Positions 50,860-59,597 of a stretch of 64,000 nucleotides of DNA are shown in pieces (the stretch's first letter is position 1; each line of letters starts with the position of its first letter). The position numbers and the translations under genes are program-made. Source of the stretch: JACCYI01 sp963828075. Its GTDB lineage: Bacteria > Actinomycetota > Thermoleophilia > Solirubrobacterales > Solirubrobacteraceae. The stretch is taken from NCBI GenBank assembly GCA_963828075.1, contig CAWHDH010000021.1, forward strand, positions 3,534,001-3,598,000, given 5' to 3'. The notes below the pieces were generated by a model. It saw only the letters and a list, made by a program, of their open reading frames with translations, had not been told where the DNA came from and did no database searches.

Positions 50860-50970
50860 GGCTCAACCCGACACTCGAGCACCTTCTCTGGAGGAATGCC
50901 GGATTGAGCCGCCAGGAGCGGCACGATCCGACACTCGATCTCGGGAACCCGTTGAGTGTCGGGTTGAGCC
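50860..50970. repeat. Nested palindrome, four-module element (element C)
   Basis: Exactly 111 nt, GGCTCAAC to GTTGAGCC, collinear with the element at 6115-6225, including an identical 25-nt central block (GCCGCCAGGAGCGGCACG plus the following bases to 50933). Modules CCGACACTCGA alternate forward and reverse four times. It lies between the converging ends of the MFS gene and the 94-residue gene. The remainder of the 50795-51172 gap holds only GC-rich sequence with shorter partial repeats such as CGAGCACGCCCGGATCCG. Confidence 0.75.
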
Positions 50971-51172
50971 GGGTACTCGCGCGCCTCCCGGCCCGCCGGC
51001 GCGGCAAACGGGGCAACGCGGGCACTCGAGCACGCCCGGATCCGCCCGCTCGGCACCGGATTGACCCCTCAATGCCGCCGGTCACGGACGCCCGGGCACG
51101 GGCTGCCTCAAGGGGCTGCGGCGCGCTGACCCGGTCCAGAAGCGAACCAGCGCTCCAGGCCGGCCCGGCGAG

Positions 51173-51457
51173 CTAGGACGCGTCGCCCTGGCGGGCGGCG
51201 GGGCGGGGTGCGAAGAGGGCGGTCACGAAGGCGGCCATCGTGCCGACGATCTCGCTGAGCAGGCCGGCCAGCGGGGCCTCGGCGGGGGCGGGCGCCGCCG
51301 GGGCGACGGGGCGCAAGATGGTCTCGATCAGCGGGCGCTGGTAGCCGCTCGGCGACCACGTCACGTACAGCGTCTCGCTCTCGACCAACTCGGCGAGGAG
51401 CCCGGCGAGGACGAGGTCGCTCTCGGAATGCTCGGTGGGGAGGAAGACGTGGCGCAT
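51173..51457 (-). CDS. Hypothetical protein, 94 residues
   Basis: A small protein with an N-terminal acidic helix (SESDLVLAGLLAELVESE), YVTWSPSGYQRPLIETI, a Pro/Ala linker and a hydrophobic C-terminal segment LAGLLSEIVGTMAAFVTALF that could associate with the membrane. I recognise no family. ATG 51457 has AGGAG 8 nt upstream, which supports translation. It is divergent from the AddB-like gene and converges on the palindromic element at 50860. Confidence 0.55.
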   Translation of the reverse strand: MRHVFLPTEHSESDLVLAGLLAELVESETLYVTWSPSGYQRPLIETILRPVAPAAPAPAEAPLAGLLSEIVGTMAAFVTALFAPRPAARQGDAS

Positions 51458-51589
51458 CGGGCGGACTCCTGGCTGTGGGGCTTGTGTGGAAGTAACGGCG
51501 CAGAACGTGCCGGACTTGAGCCACTTCTTTCGCGAGTTGCATGAATCTCGTCAAGCCGTCGGGTGCGCGCGCAACCCTGTGCAGTCCAG

Positions 51590-54490
51590 ATGCCGCTCAC
51601 GCTCGTCACCGGACCCGCCAACGCCGCCAAGGCAGGCGCCGTCCTGCAGTCCTTCCGCGCCGCCCTGCCGCGCGAGCCGCTGCTCGTGGTTCCGACCGCC
51701 GCCGACGTCGAGCACTACCAGCGCGAGCTGGCCGCCGCGGGGGTGGTGTTCGGCGGCGAGGTGCTGACGTTCTCGCGGCTGATCGCCCTCGTCGCCGAGC
51801 GCGTGGGCGTCGCCGGCCGGCCGCTGGGCCGGGTGGCGCGCGAGCGGGTGGTCCGCGCCGCGATCGCCGAGGTGGAGCTCCGGCGGCTCGCGCGGTCGGC
51901 CGCGTCGCCGGGGTTCGCCGGCGCCGCCGGGCGGCTGTTCGCGGAGCTGCAGCGCTCGCTCATCCCCGCCCCGCGCTTCGTGCACGCGATGCGCACGTGG
52001 GGCGAGGCCGCGGGCCAGGCTGACTACGCCGGCGAGGTGGCCGGCCTCTACGCCGCCTACATGCGCCGCCTCGAGCGCCTCGGCCGGCGCGACGCCGAGG
52101 GGTACGCTTGGGCGGCGCTGGACGCGCTGCGCGCGCGGCCGGCGGCGTGGCCGGGCCGCCCGGTGTTCCTCTACGGCTTCGACGACCTGACCCCGACCGA
52201 GCTGGATGCGGTCGACGCGCTGGCGAACGTCGCGGCCGCGGACGTGACCGTCGCGCTGCCGTTCGAGGCCGGCCGCGCCGCGTTCGCCGGCCGCGCGGCC
52301 ACGGTCGAGACGCTCAAGCCGCTGGCCGCCGAGCACGTCGAGCTGGCCGAGCGCTCCGAGCACTACGCGGCGGCTGCGCGGCCGGCGCTGCACCACCTCG
52401 AGCGCTGGCTGTTCGAGCCGGGCACCGTTCCGCAGCCGCCCAACGGCGCGGTCCGGATGCTCGAGTCCGGCGGCGAGCGGGCCGAGGCGGAGATCGTCGG
52501 CGCCGCGGTCCTCGAGCTGATGGCGCAGGGCGTCGCGGCGAGCGAGATCGCCGTGCTCTTCCGGTCGCCGGACGACGCCATCCCGCTGGCCGACGCGGTG
52601 CTCGCCTCCTACGGGATCCCGGTCGTCCACGACCGGCCCGTCGCCCTCGGCCGGACGCGGCTCGGCGCCGGGCTGCTGGCGTTCGCGCGCGTGGCGGCCG
52701 GCCAGGGCGACGCCGCGGACCTCCTGACCTGGCTGCGGACGCCGGGGAAGCTGCGGACGCCGGAGCTCGCGGACGCGCTGGAGGCCCGCACCCGGCGCGA
52801 GCAGATCACCGGCGCCGCCGACGCGCGGAAGCTCTGGGAGGCCGACCGGTGGGCGCTCAACGAGCTCGACGCGCTGGCCGCCGCGGCCGCGGCCGGCGAC
52901 ATCGGCGGAATCCTCGAGGTGCTCGAGCGCGAGCTCGAGGCCATCTGGACGGCGCCGCACCGCCGAACCGCCGCCGTGCTCGAGCCGGCCGGCCAGGCCG
53001 ATGCCCGGGTTGCCGCCGAGGTGCGCCGGGCGCTCGGCGAGCTGCGGGGGCTGCACGGCGCGGACCCGGGACTGGTGCCGGATGCCGCGGCGGTGATCGA
53101 GTCGCTGGCGTCCCTGCGCGTGCGCGACCGCGCGGCCGGGGGCGAGGGCGTGCTGCTGTCCGATCCGCTGGCGATCCGGGCGCGGCGCTTCCGCGCGGTG
53201 TTCGTCTGCGGGCTGCAGGACGGCGCCTTCCCGCTGCGCCCGGGCCCCGAGCCGTTCCTCGACGACGAGGAGCGCCGCGAGCTGGCACGGGCGTCGGGCA
53301 TCGTGCTGCCCCTGCACGAGGATGTCCTGGCGCGCGAGCGCTTCCTCTTCTACACCTGCGCATCTCGCCCGCAGGAGGTGCTGTACCTCTCGTGGCGCTC
53401 GTCGGACGAGGAGGGCAACCCGCTGCAGGCCTCGGCGTTCGTCGACGACGTCCGCTCGCTGTTCACCGACGAGCTGTGGGAGGAGCGCGGGCGGCGCCTG
53501 CTCGCCGACGTCACCTGGCCGGGCGCGCTGGCGCCGACACCGCAGGAGCTGCGCCGCGCCGCCGCTGCGGCCGGCGCGACCGGGGAGGAGCCGCCGCCGC
53601 TCGCCGCCCCAGTCAGCGAGCTGGTCCTCGCGGCGCTCGCGGCGCGCGACCGCGAGTCGGCCCGCGGCCTTGAGAACTTCGCCGCCTGCGGCGTGCGCTG
53701 GCTGGTGGAGTCGGTGCTGCGGCCCGGGCGGATCGAGCCCGACCCGGAGCCGATGCAGCGCGGCTCGCTCGCCCACGCGGTGCTCGAGCGCACCCTGCGC
53801 GGCCTGCGCGAGCGCACCGGCACGGCCCGGCTGACGCCCGAGCGGCTCGAGGACGCCGAGGCCGAGCTCGCGGTCGCGCTCGACGAGCTGGCCGGCACGC
53901 CGGCGGGGGCCCGGGCGCGCGCGGCGCTGCGCTCGCTGGAGGTCGACCTGCGGCGGGTCCTGCGCGCCGAGGCCGATGCAGGCCCGGCGCTCGAGCCGGC
54001 GCGGCTGGAGTGGAGCTTCGGCGGCGAGCGCGACGAGTCCCCGCCGCTGGTGCTGGCCGGTGGCGGGCTCGCGATCTCGGGCCGGGTGGACCGCATCGAC
54101 GCCGACGTCGGCGGCCGGGCTGTCGTGCGCGACTACAAGAACCGCACGGTGCACGCCGGCGCCCGCTGGGCCGAGGACGGGCGGCTGCAGGTCGCGCTCT
54201 ACGCCCTCGCCGTCCGCGACCTTCTCGGGTTCGATCCCGTGGGCGCCGTCTACCAGCCGCTGGCCGGGCCCGACCTCCGGCCCCGCGGCCTGGTCTGTGA
54301 GGGCGGTGACGGCGCGTGGGTGGCCAACGACGTCGTCGACCCCGAAGCGTTCGCCGGCGCGCTCGACGACGCATCCGATACGGCGATCCGGGCGGCGACG
54401 GACCTGCGCGCCGGCCGGATCGCGGCGTGCCCGGAGCGCTGCACGCCGAAGGGCTGCGCTTACCCAGCGATCTGCCGGGCGACGCCATGA
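51590..54490 (+). CDS. addB: AddB-like helicase-nuclease subunit (inactive P-loop)
   Basis: A 966-residue protein with an AddB/RexB layout. The N-terminal UvrD-like half begins LTLVTGPANAAKAGAVLQSF, where Walker A should be but lacks Gly-Lys-Ser/Thr, so ATP hydrolysis is probably lost. Later SF1-like blocks include MLESGGERAEAEIVGAAV and FRAVFVCGLQDGAFPLRPGP. The C-terminal nuclease has FAACGVRWLVESVLRPG, RVDRIDADVGGRAVVRDYKNRTVHAG (PD-(D/E)XK) and CPERCTPKGCAYPAIC; with the earlier Cys these can hold a 4Fe-4S cluster. ATG 51590 gives the natural N-terminus. AddA overlaps its stop (ATGA). The pair resects double-strand breaks. Confidence 0.88.
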   Translation: MPLTLVTGPANAAKAGAVLQSFRAALPREPLLVVPTAADVEHYQRELAAAGVVFGGEVLTFSRLIALVAERVGVAGRPLGRVARERVVRAAIAEVELRRLARSAASPGFAGAAGRLFAELQRSLIPAPRFVHAMRTWGEAAGQADYAGEVAGLYAAYMRRLERLGRRDAEGYAWAALDALRARPAAWPGRPVFLYGFDDLTPTELDAVDALANVAAADVTVALPFEAGRAAFAGRAATVETLKPLAAEHVELAERSEHYAAAARPALHHLERWLFEPGTVPQPPNGAVRMLESGGERAEAEIVGAAVLELMAQGVAASEIAVLFRSPDDAIPLADAVLASYGIPVVHDRPVALGRTRLGAGLLAFARVAAGQGDAADLLTWLRTPGKLRTPELADALEARTRREQITGAADARKLWEADRWALNELDALAAAAAAGDIGGILEVLERELEAIWTAPHRRTAAVLEPAGQADARVAAEVRRALGELRGLHGADPGLVPDAAAVIESLASLRVRDRAAGGEGVLLSDPLAIRARRFRAVFVCGLQDGAFPLRPGPEPFLDDEERRELARASGIVLPLHEDVLARERFLFYTCASRPQEVLYLSWRSSDEEGNPLQASAFVDDVRSLFTDELWEERGRRLLADVTWPGALAPTPQELRRAAAAAGATGEEPPPLAAPVSELVLAALAARDRESARGLENFAACGVRWLVESVLRPGRIEPDPEPMQRGSLAHAVLERTLRGLRERTGTARLTPERLEDAEAELAVALDELAGTPAGARARAALRSLEVDLRRVLRAEADAGPALEPARLEWSFGGERDESPPLVLAGGGLAISGRVDRIDADVGGRAVVRDYKNRTVHAGARWAEDGRLQVALYALAVRDLLGFDPVGAVYQPLAGPDLRPRGLVCEGGDGAWVANDVVDPEAFAGALDDASDTAIRAATDLRAGRIAACPERCTPKGCAYPAICRATP

Positions 54491-57400
54491 CGACGGCGAC
54501 GCTGTTCGACCCGCCCGCGGCGGCTTCGGGGCCGGCGTTCACCGCCGAGCAGCGCGCGGCCGTCGCCGACCGCTCCGGCTCGCGGCTGCTGGCCGCCAAC
54601 GCCGGCTCGGGCAAGACCGCCGTGATGGTCGAGCGGTTCGTCGAGGCGGTGCTCGACGACGGCGTCCCGGTCGGCGCGATCCTCGCGCTGACGTTCACCG
54701 AGAAGGCGGCCGGCGAGCTGCGCGAGCGCGTCCGGCGCCGGTTCGGCGAGCTCGGCCGCGACGATCTCGCCCGCGACGCCGAGGGGGCGTGGGTCGGCAC
54801 GATCCACGGCTTCTGCGCGCGGGTCCTGCGCAGCCACCCGCTCGCGATCGGGCTGGACCCTCGCTTCGAGGTCCTCGACGAGCTGGCGGCACAGCGTCTC
54901 GCCGGGGCGGCGTTCGAGCGGGCGCTCGACGCGTTCGTGGCCGAGCGGGGCGACGCCGCGGTCGACCTCGCCGCCGCCTACGGCGCGGCGCTGCGCGACA
55001 TGATCCTGCGCACGAGCGCCGCGCTGCGCAGCCGCGGCCAGTCGCAGCCGCGGATCGTCATCCCGCCGCCCGCGCCGGTGCCGGATCCCGCCGGGCTCGC
55101 CGTCGCCCGCGATGCGGCGGCGCGCCACCTCGGGTCGGCGGCCCCGGGGATCCGCGTGGCCGAAGGGCTCGCGGCGCTCGGGGCGTGCGCCGACGCGATC
55201 GGCGCTCTCGCGCCGGGCCGCGTGCCGCTCCCCGGCGAGTTGGACGCGGCCAAGCTCGGGTCCGGGGCGGCCGTGCTCAAGGAGGACCCGTGCGTGGACT
55301 ACCGCGCCGCCTGGGAGGGCTACCGTCAGGCCTGCGCCGACCACCACGCCCGCGCGCATCTCATGCTGGTCGACGGGCTGCTGGGTCGGTTCGGCGCCGT
55401 CTACGCGGACGCCAAGCGCGCCCGGGCGGCGGTCGACTTCGAGGACCTCGAGCTCGGCGTCCGCGACCTGTTCGACGCCGAGCCGGGGTTGCGGGCGCGG
55501 TGGGCCGAGCGCTTCGCGCTGATCATGGTCGACGAGTTCCAGGACACCAACCGCCTCCAGCTCGACGTCCTCGAGGCCCTCGAGCGCGCGAACCTGTTCG
55601 CGGTCGGCGACGAGTTCCAGTCGATCTACGGCTTCCGCCACGCCGACGTGACGATCTTCCGGGACCGCCGCGCCGCGCTCGGCCCGGAGGGGACCCGCAC
55701 GCTGCGCGCCAACTTCCGCTCCGACGAGGAGCTGCTCGACGTCCTCAACGGCGCCTTCGCCCCGCAGTTCGGCCCGTCGTTCGCGCCGCTGGTCGCCGGG
55801 CTGCCCGCGGGCCCGCGCGTCGCCGCGGCGTCCGACGAGCTGCGTCTGTTCGACCCCGACGCCGGCGTGCCGCCCGTCGAGCTGCTCGTGACCGCCACAA
55901 CGGGCTGGGACGACGACCCGACCGAGGTCGAGGCGCTCGGGCTCGCCGGCCTCGCCGAGCAGCCGTGGCGCCGGGCCGAGGCGCGGGCGGTCGCCCACCG
56001 GCTGCGCGAGGAGGTCGACGAGGGGCGCCGCGAGGGGGACATCGTGGTGCTCGTCCGCGCGACGGCGTCGCTGCGGATCCTCGAGCAGGCGCTCGAGGAG
56101 GAGGGCCTGCCGACGTACGTCGTCGGCGGCCGCGGCTACTGGGCCCAGGAGCAGGTCCGCGACGGCCTCGCCTACCTGCGCGCACTCGCCAACCCGCTCG
56201 ACGAGGAGGCGCTGCTCGGCGTGCTGGCCTCGCCGTTCGCGGGCGCGAGCGCGGACGCGCTGGTGCTCATGACCGCGGCCGGGCGCGGCGCCGGCGGGGC
56301 ATGGGCGGCGCTGCGGGCGGCGTTCGCGCCCGATCCGCGGGAGGGTGGACCGCCGGCCGGCGACGCCTTGCCGGTCGGCCCCGTGAACGGAGAGCCGCCG
56401 GCCGGCGACGCCTTGCCGGTCGGCCCCGAGGACGGAGAATCGCCGGCGCGCGACGCCTGGCCCGCCGCCCTGCCCGCCGCCGAACGCGAGCGCCTCGCGC
56501 GCTTCGCCGCCCTCTTCGCCGCCGAGCGCGACCACGCCCAGCGACTCGCCGCCGAGGTGCTGCTCGAGCGCGCGCTCACCGCGACCGGCTACGACCTCGC
56601 CGTCCTCGCCCGGCCGGACGGCGAGCGGCGGCTGGCCAACCTGCGCAAGCTGATGCGGCTGTCGCGCGAGTACGAGCGCGCCGAGGGCCGCGACCTGCGC
56701 GGCTTTCTCGCCTTCGCGGCGACCCAGGAGCTCGAGGCGGCGCGCGAGGGCGAGGCGCCGCTCGAGGGCGAAGGCCTGAACGCGATCCGGCTGATGACGA
56801 TCCACCGCGCCAAGGGCCTCGAGTTCCCGGTCGTCTGCGTCGCGGACACCGGCCGCGAGGGTGCGCGCGGCCGCGATGCTCTGCTCGTCGGCCACGACGG
56901 CGCGGCCGGGCTGCGGCTCGCCGTGGTCGGGACCGGCAAGAGCGTGCCCGCCCTGGAGTTCGAGCGGCTCTCGGCGGAACTCGCCGCGGCCGAGGCGGAG
57001 GAGGAGCGACGCCTCTTCTATGTCGCGATGACGCGGGCCCGCGAGCGGCTGATCGTGTCGGGCGGCATCGACACCGCCCGGCGGCCGGCCCCGCGTCCCG
57101 GCGGCGCGCCGATCGCCTGGATCGCGCCCGCGTTCCTCGCTGACGCCCCGGCCGCGGTGCTCGGCGACGGCACGCGTGTGGCCATCGTCGACGGGCGGTG
57201 GGAGGGGCGCCCGGCTCGCGTCCGCGCCTCGCTGCTGACCCCCGGGCACGCCGCCCGCGTCCTGCCCGCCGATCGCCGCCGCGGCACCCCGGGCGGGACG
57301 GCGATGCCCGCGTCGGCCTCGGTGGCACCCGCCGGGCCGACGCCCGCGCGCCTGCCGACCGACCTCCCGACGGTCCCGACCGCGGCGCCCCCGGGTCAGC

Positions 57401-58434
57401 GCCCGGCGGCGGACCTCAAGACGATGCCGACCGCGGCGCCCCCGGGTCAGCGCCTGCCGACGGACCTCGCGGCAGTGCCGGCCGCGGACCCCGTCGGCCC
57501 GTGCCTGCCGGCCGACCTCCCCGCGGCCGCGCCCGCGCCCGCGCCGGCCCTGCGTCTCGCGCCGGCGCGGCTCTCGTACAGCTCGCTCGGCGACTACGCG
57601 CGCTGCCCGTACCGGTTCTATCTGCGGCGCGTGCTGCATCTCCCGGACGTCTCAGCGCCGCCCGCACCGCCACCCGCCGCCGCAACCGCCGCAGCCGCTG
57701 CCGAGGCGGAGGCGCTGGACCCACGGGTGCGCGGCTCGCTCGCCCACGTGCTGCTGGAGGACCTCGACTTCCGCAGGCCCATCCCGCCGCGCCGCGCCGC
57801 GGTCGTCGAGCTGGCGGAGGCGTGGGGCGTGCGCCCGACGGTCGAGGAGGTCGACGACGTGATCGCGCTGGTCGCCGCGTTCGCCGAGTCGCCGCTGTGT
57901 GCGCGGCTCGCCGCGGCCGGCCGCGGCGGGGTCCGCCGGGAGGCGCCGTTCGCCTTCGCGCTCGAGGACTCGCCGGCGGCGCCGATGCTGACCGGCATCG
58001 TCGACGTCCTGGCCACCGAGCCGGGCGGCGGCGCGCTGATCGTCGACTACAAGACCGACCGCCTCGAGCCGGGCGACACCCCGGGCGCCGCGGTCGCCCG
58101 CGCGTACGCGACCCAGCGGTCCGTCTACGCGCTTGCCGCCCTGCGCGAGGGGGCCGAGCGGGTCGAGGTCGCCCACTGCTACCTCGAGCGTCCGGCCGAG
58201 CCCGCCTGCGCGGTGTTCACCCGCGCCGACGTCCCGCGCCTGGCCGAGGAGCTGCTCGGGCTCGCCCAGGGCGTCCTGACCGAGCGCTACCCGGTGACCG
58301 AGCGTCCGCACCGCGAGCTGTGCGGAACGTGCCCTGGCCGCCCGGCGCTGTGCTCGCACCCGGAGGACCGCACGCTGCGCCCCGCGGACTACTTGTCGGC
58401 CGGGACCTTCTCTGGCAGTGGCGGGCCGTCGTAG
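54487..58434 (+). CDS. addA: AddA-like UvrD helicase/nuclease
   Basis: A 1315-residue SF1A helicase fused to a PD-(D/E)XK nuclease. Walker A is AANAGSGKTAVMVERF near residue 38, motif Ic TIHGFCARVLRSHP, Walker B IMVDEFQDTNRLQ, motif III VGDEFQSIYGFRHAD, motif V LMTIHRAKGLEFPVV, and motif VI RRLFYVAMTRARERL. The C-terminus has RCPYRFYLRR, a GIVDVLATE strand with IVDYKTDRLEPGD, and CGTCPGRPALC, suggesting a second Fe-S cluster that AddA of Bacillus lacks. Two low-complexity tandem-repeat inserts lie at about 622-658 and 955-1011. It forms the motor of the break-resection complex. The 3' end overlaps the convergent YihY gene by 46 nt. Confidence 0.93.
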   Translation: MTTATLFDPPAAASGPAFTAEQRAAVADRSGSRLLAANAGSGKTAVMVERFVEAVLDDGVPVGAILALTFTEKAAGELRERVRRRFGELGRDDLARDAEGAWVGTIHGFCARVLRSHPLAIGLDPRFEVLDELAAQRLAGAAFERALDAFVAERGDAAVDLAAAYGAALRDMILRTSAALRSRGQSQPRIVIPPPAPVPDPAGLAVARDAAARHLGSAAPGIRVAEGLAALGACADAIGALAPGRVPLPGELDAAKLGSGAAVLKEDPCVDYRAAWEGYRQACADHHARAHLMLVDGLLGRFGAVYADAKRARAAVDFEDLELGVRDLFDAEPGLRARWAERFALIMVDEFQDTNRLQLDVLEALERANLFAVGDEFQSIYGFRHADVTIFRDRRAALGPEGTRTLRANFRSDEELLDVLNGAFAPQFGPSFAPLVAGLPAGPRVAAASDELRLFDPDAGVPPVELLVTATTGWDDDPTEVEALGLAGLAEQPWRRAEARAVAHRLREEVDEGRREGDIVVLVRATASLRILEQALEEEGLPTYVVGGRGYWAQEQVRDGLAYLRALANPLDEEALLGVLASPFAGASADALVLMTAAGRGAGGAWAALRAAFAPDPREGGPPAGDALPVGPVNGEPPAGDALPVGPEDGESPARDAWPAALPAAERERLARFAALFAAERDHAQRLAAEVLLERALTATGYDLAVLARPDGERRLANLRKLMRLSREYERAEGRDLRGFLAFAATQELEAAREGEAPLEGEGLNAIRLMTIHRAKGLEFPVVCVADTGREGARGRDALLVGHDGAAGLRLAVVGTGKSVPALEFERLSAELAAAEAEEERRLFYVAMTRARERLIVSGGIDTARRPAPRPGGAPIAWIAPAFLADAPAAVLGDGTRVAIVDGRWEGRPARVRASLLTPGHAARVLPADRRRGTPGGTAMPASASVAPAGPTPARLPTDLPTVPTAAPPGQRPAADLKTMPTAAPPGQRLPTDLAAVPAADPVGPCLPADLPAAAPAPAPALRLAPARLSYSSLGDYARCPYRFYLRRVLHLPDVSAPPAPPPAAATAAAAAEAEALDPRVRGSLAHVLLEDLDFRRPIPPRRAAVVELAEAWGVRPTVEEVDDVIALVAAFAESPLCARLAAAGRGGVRREAPFAFALEDSPAAPMLTGIVDVLATEPGGGALIVDYKTDRLEPGDTPGAAVARAYATQRSVYALAALREGAERVEVAHCYLERPAEPACAVFTRADVPRLAEELLGLAQGVLTERYPVTERPHRELCGTCPGRPALCSHPEDRTLRPADYLSAGTFSGSGGPS
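56350..56460 (+). repeat. 45-bp tandem repeats inside addA
   Basis: Units start at 56350, 56395 and 56440 and encode PPAGDALPVGPVNGE with variations. They form a flexible Pro/Gly insert between helicase motifs. Confidence 0.8.
57349..57519 (+). repeat. 51-bp tandem repeats inside addA
   Basis: Units start at 57349, 57400, 57451 and 57502 and encode 17-residue repeats like RLPTDLPTVPTAAPPGQ. They form a linker between the helicase core and the nuclease domain. Confidence 0.8.
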
Positions 58435-59330
58435 GTCTCGGGCAGCTCGGGCGAGCGCCGGAGGTCGATGACCGCGTTGAGTTGCGCGCCGAACAGCAGC
58501 ACCGAGTTCGTCAGCCACAGCCAGACGAGGAGGATCACCACGCCCGCCAGCGCGCCGTACGCGGCGCCGAGGTGGAACTTCGAGGCGTAGAGGAAGAACG
58601 CGGCAGACGCCAGGAGCCACATGATCACGCCGAAGACCGCCCCCGGGGTGATCCACTGGAAGCGCCGGACCTCGACGTTGGGAGCGGCGAAGTAGACGAC
58701 CGCGTAGACGAGCATGGCGGTCAACAGCGCGGCCGGCCAGCGGACGAACTGCCAGATCGAGGCCGCGGTGTCGCCGAGGCCGATGAGCCCGAAGACGTCG
58801 TTGGCGAGGCCGCCGCCGAGGAACACGAGCACCATCGTGATCACGATGAGCAGCAGGACGACGAGCGTCCAGAGGATGTCGTTGGCCTTCTTGCCCACGA
58901 AGCCGCGCCCCTCCTCGACCCGCCAGACGCGGTTGAGCGCCCGGCCGGCGGCCCCGAACGCACCCGAGGCGCCGTTCAGCGCGACGGCCACGCCGATGAT
59001 CAGCGAGACGACGGCGGCGTTCTGCTTCTCGAGCGCGCCCTTGATGATCTCGCTCACCGAGTTCACCGTGGCCTCGGGCGCGCCGATGTCGCGCGCGTAG
59101 TCGGTCGCGTCGGTGATCAGCGATTGCTGGCCGAAGACGCCGAGCAGCGCGACGGCGGCGAGGATCGCGGGCGCCAGCGACATCAGCGCGTAGTACGTGA
59201 GCGCCGCTGCGAAGTCCGTCATCTGGTCGTCCTTGAAACGGACGAACGCGCGCTTGAGGTCGCCGACCTCGAAGCGCGCGCCGGGTCGCCGGTCAGGGCC
59301 GACGACGTCCGTGGGGTCCTGTGGGGTCAG
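58389..59330 (-). CDS. YihY/virulence factor BrkB family membrane protein
   Basis: A 313-residue integral membrane protein of the YihY family (once mis-named RNase BN). DDQMTDFAAALTYYALMSLAPAILAAVAL is the first segment and family signature, NGASGAFGAAGRALNRVWRVEE follows, and later helices contain LWTLVVLLLIVITMVLVFLGGG and YGALAGVVILLVWLWLTN. Six segments are predicted. Function is unknown. There is no ATG, GTG or TTG between the upstream stop and the conserved region. The natural start is CTG 59330, overlapping the stop of the 57-residue gene as CTGA. An upstream frame to 59450 runs through that small gene and is rejected. Confidence 0.88.
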   Translation of the reverse strand: MTPQDPTDVVGPDRRPGARFEVGDLKRAFVRFKDDQMTDFAAALTYYALMSLAPAILAAVALLGVFGQQSLITDATDYARDIGAPEATVNSVSEIIKGALEKQNAAVVSLIIGVAVALNGASGAFGAAGRALNRVWRVEEGRGFVGKKANDILWTLVVLLLIVITMVLVFLGGGLANDVFGLIGLGDTAASIWQFVRWPAALLTAMLVYAVVYFAAPNVEVRRFQWITPGAVFGVIMWLLASAAFFLYASKFHLGAAYGALAGVVILLVWLWLTNSVLLFGAQLNAVIDLRRSPELPETYDGPPLPEKVPADK

Positions 59331-59500
59331 ATCCTGCCTCGCCCGCCGAATCGGGAGCCGAGACCGTAGCCACCGCTCGGGATGCCCGCCAGGAGCACCA
59401 GGATCGCGGCGATGATGCCGACGATGGCCGGAAGGCTGAGTGCGACGCACAGGAAGTAGACGAGAGCGGCGACGAGGACCGCGATGATGATGCCGATCAT
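59327..59500 (-). CDS. Small two-helix membrane protein, 57 residues
   Basis: ATG 59500 has the strong RBS AAGGAGAG. The protein is IIIAVLVAALVYFLCVAL, a turn, then IVGIIAAILVLLAGI and a Gly/Arg tail (GLGSRFGGRGRI): two transmembrane hairpin segments. Small proteins of this shape are common before YihY or stress genes, but I cannot name the family. Its TGA overlaps the CTG start of the YihY gene. Confidence 0.75.
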   Translation of the reverse strand: MIGIIIAVLVAALVYFLCVALSLPAIVGIIAAILVLLAGIPSGGYGLGSRFGGRGRI

Positions 59501-59597
59501 GGAGCTCTCCTTACGGCTGGTGGACTGGGCTGCCGGCAAGGTTTCCCGCTCAGGTCGGGCTGGTAACTACCCAACCTCGGAGGCTGCTGGGCGTTGA

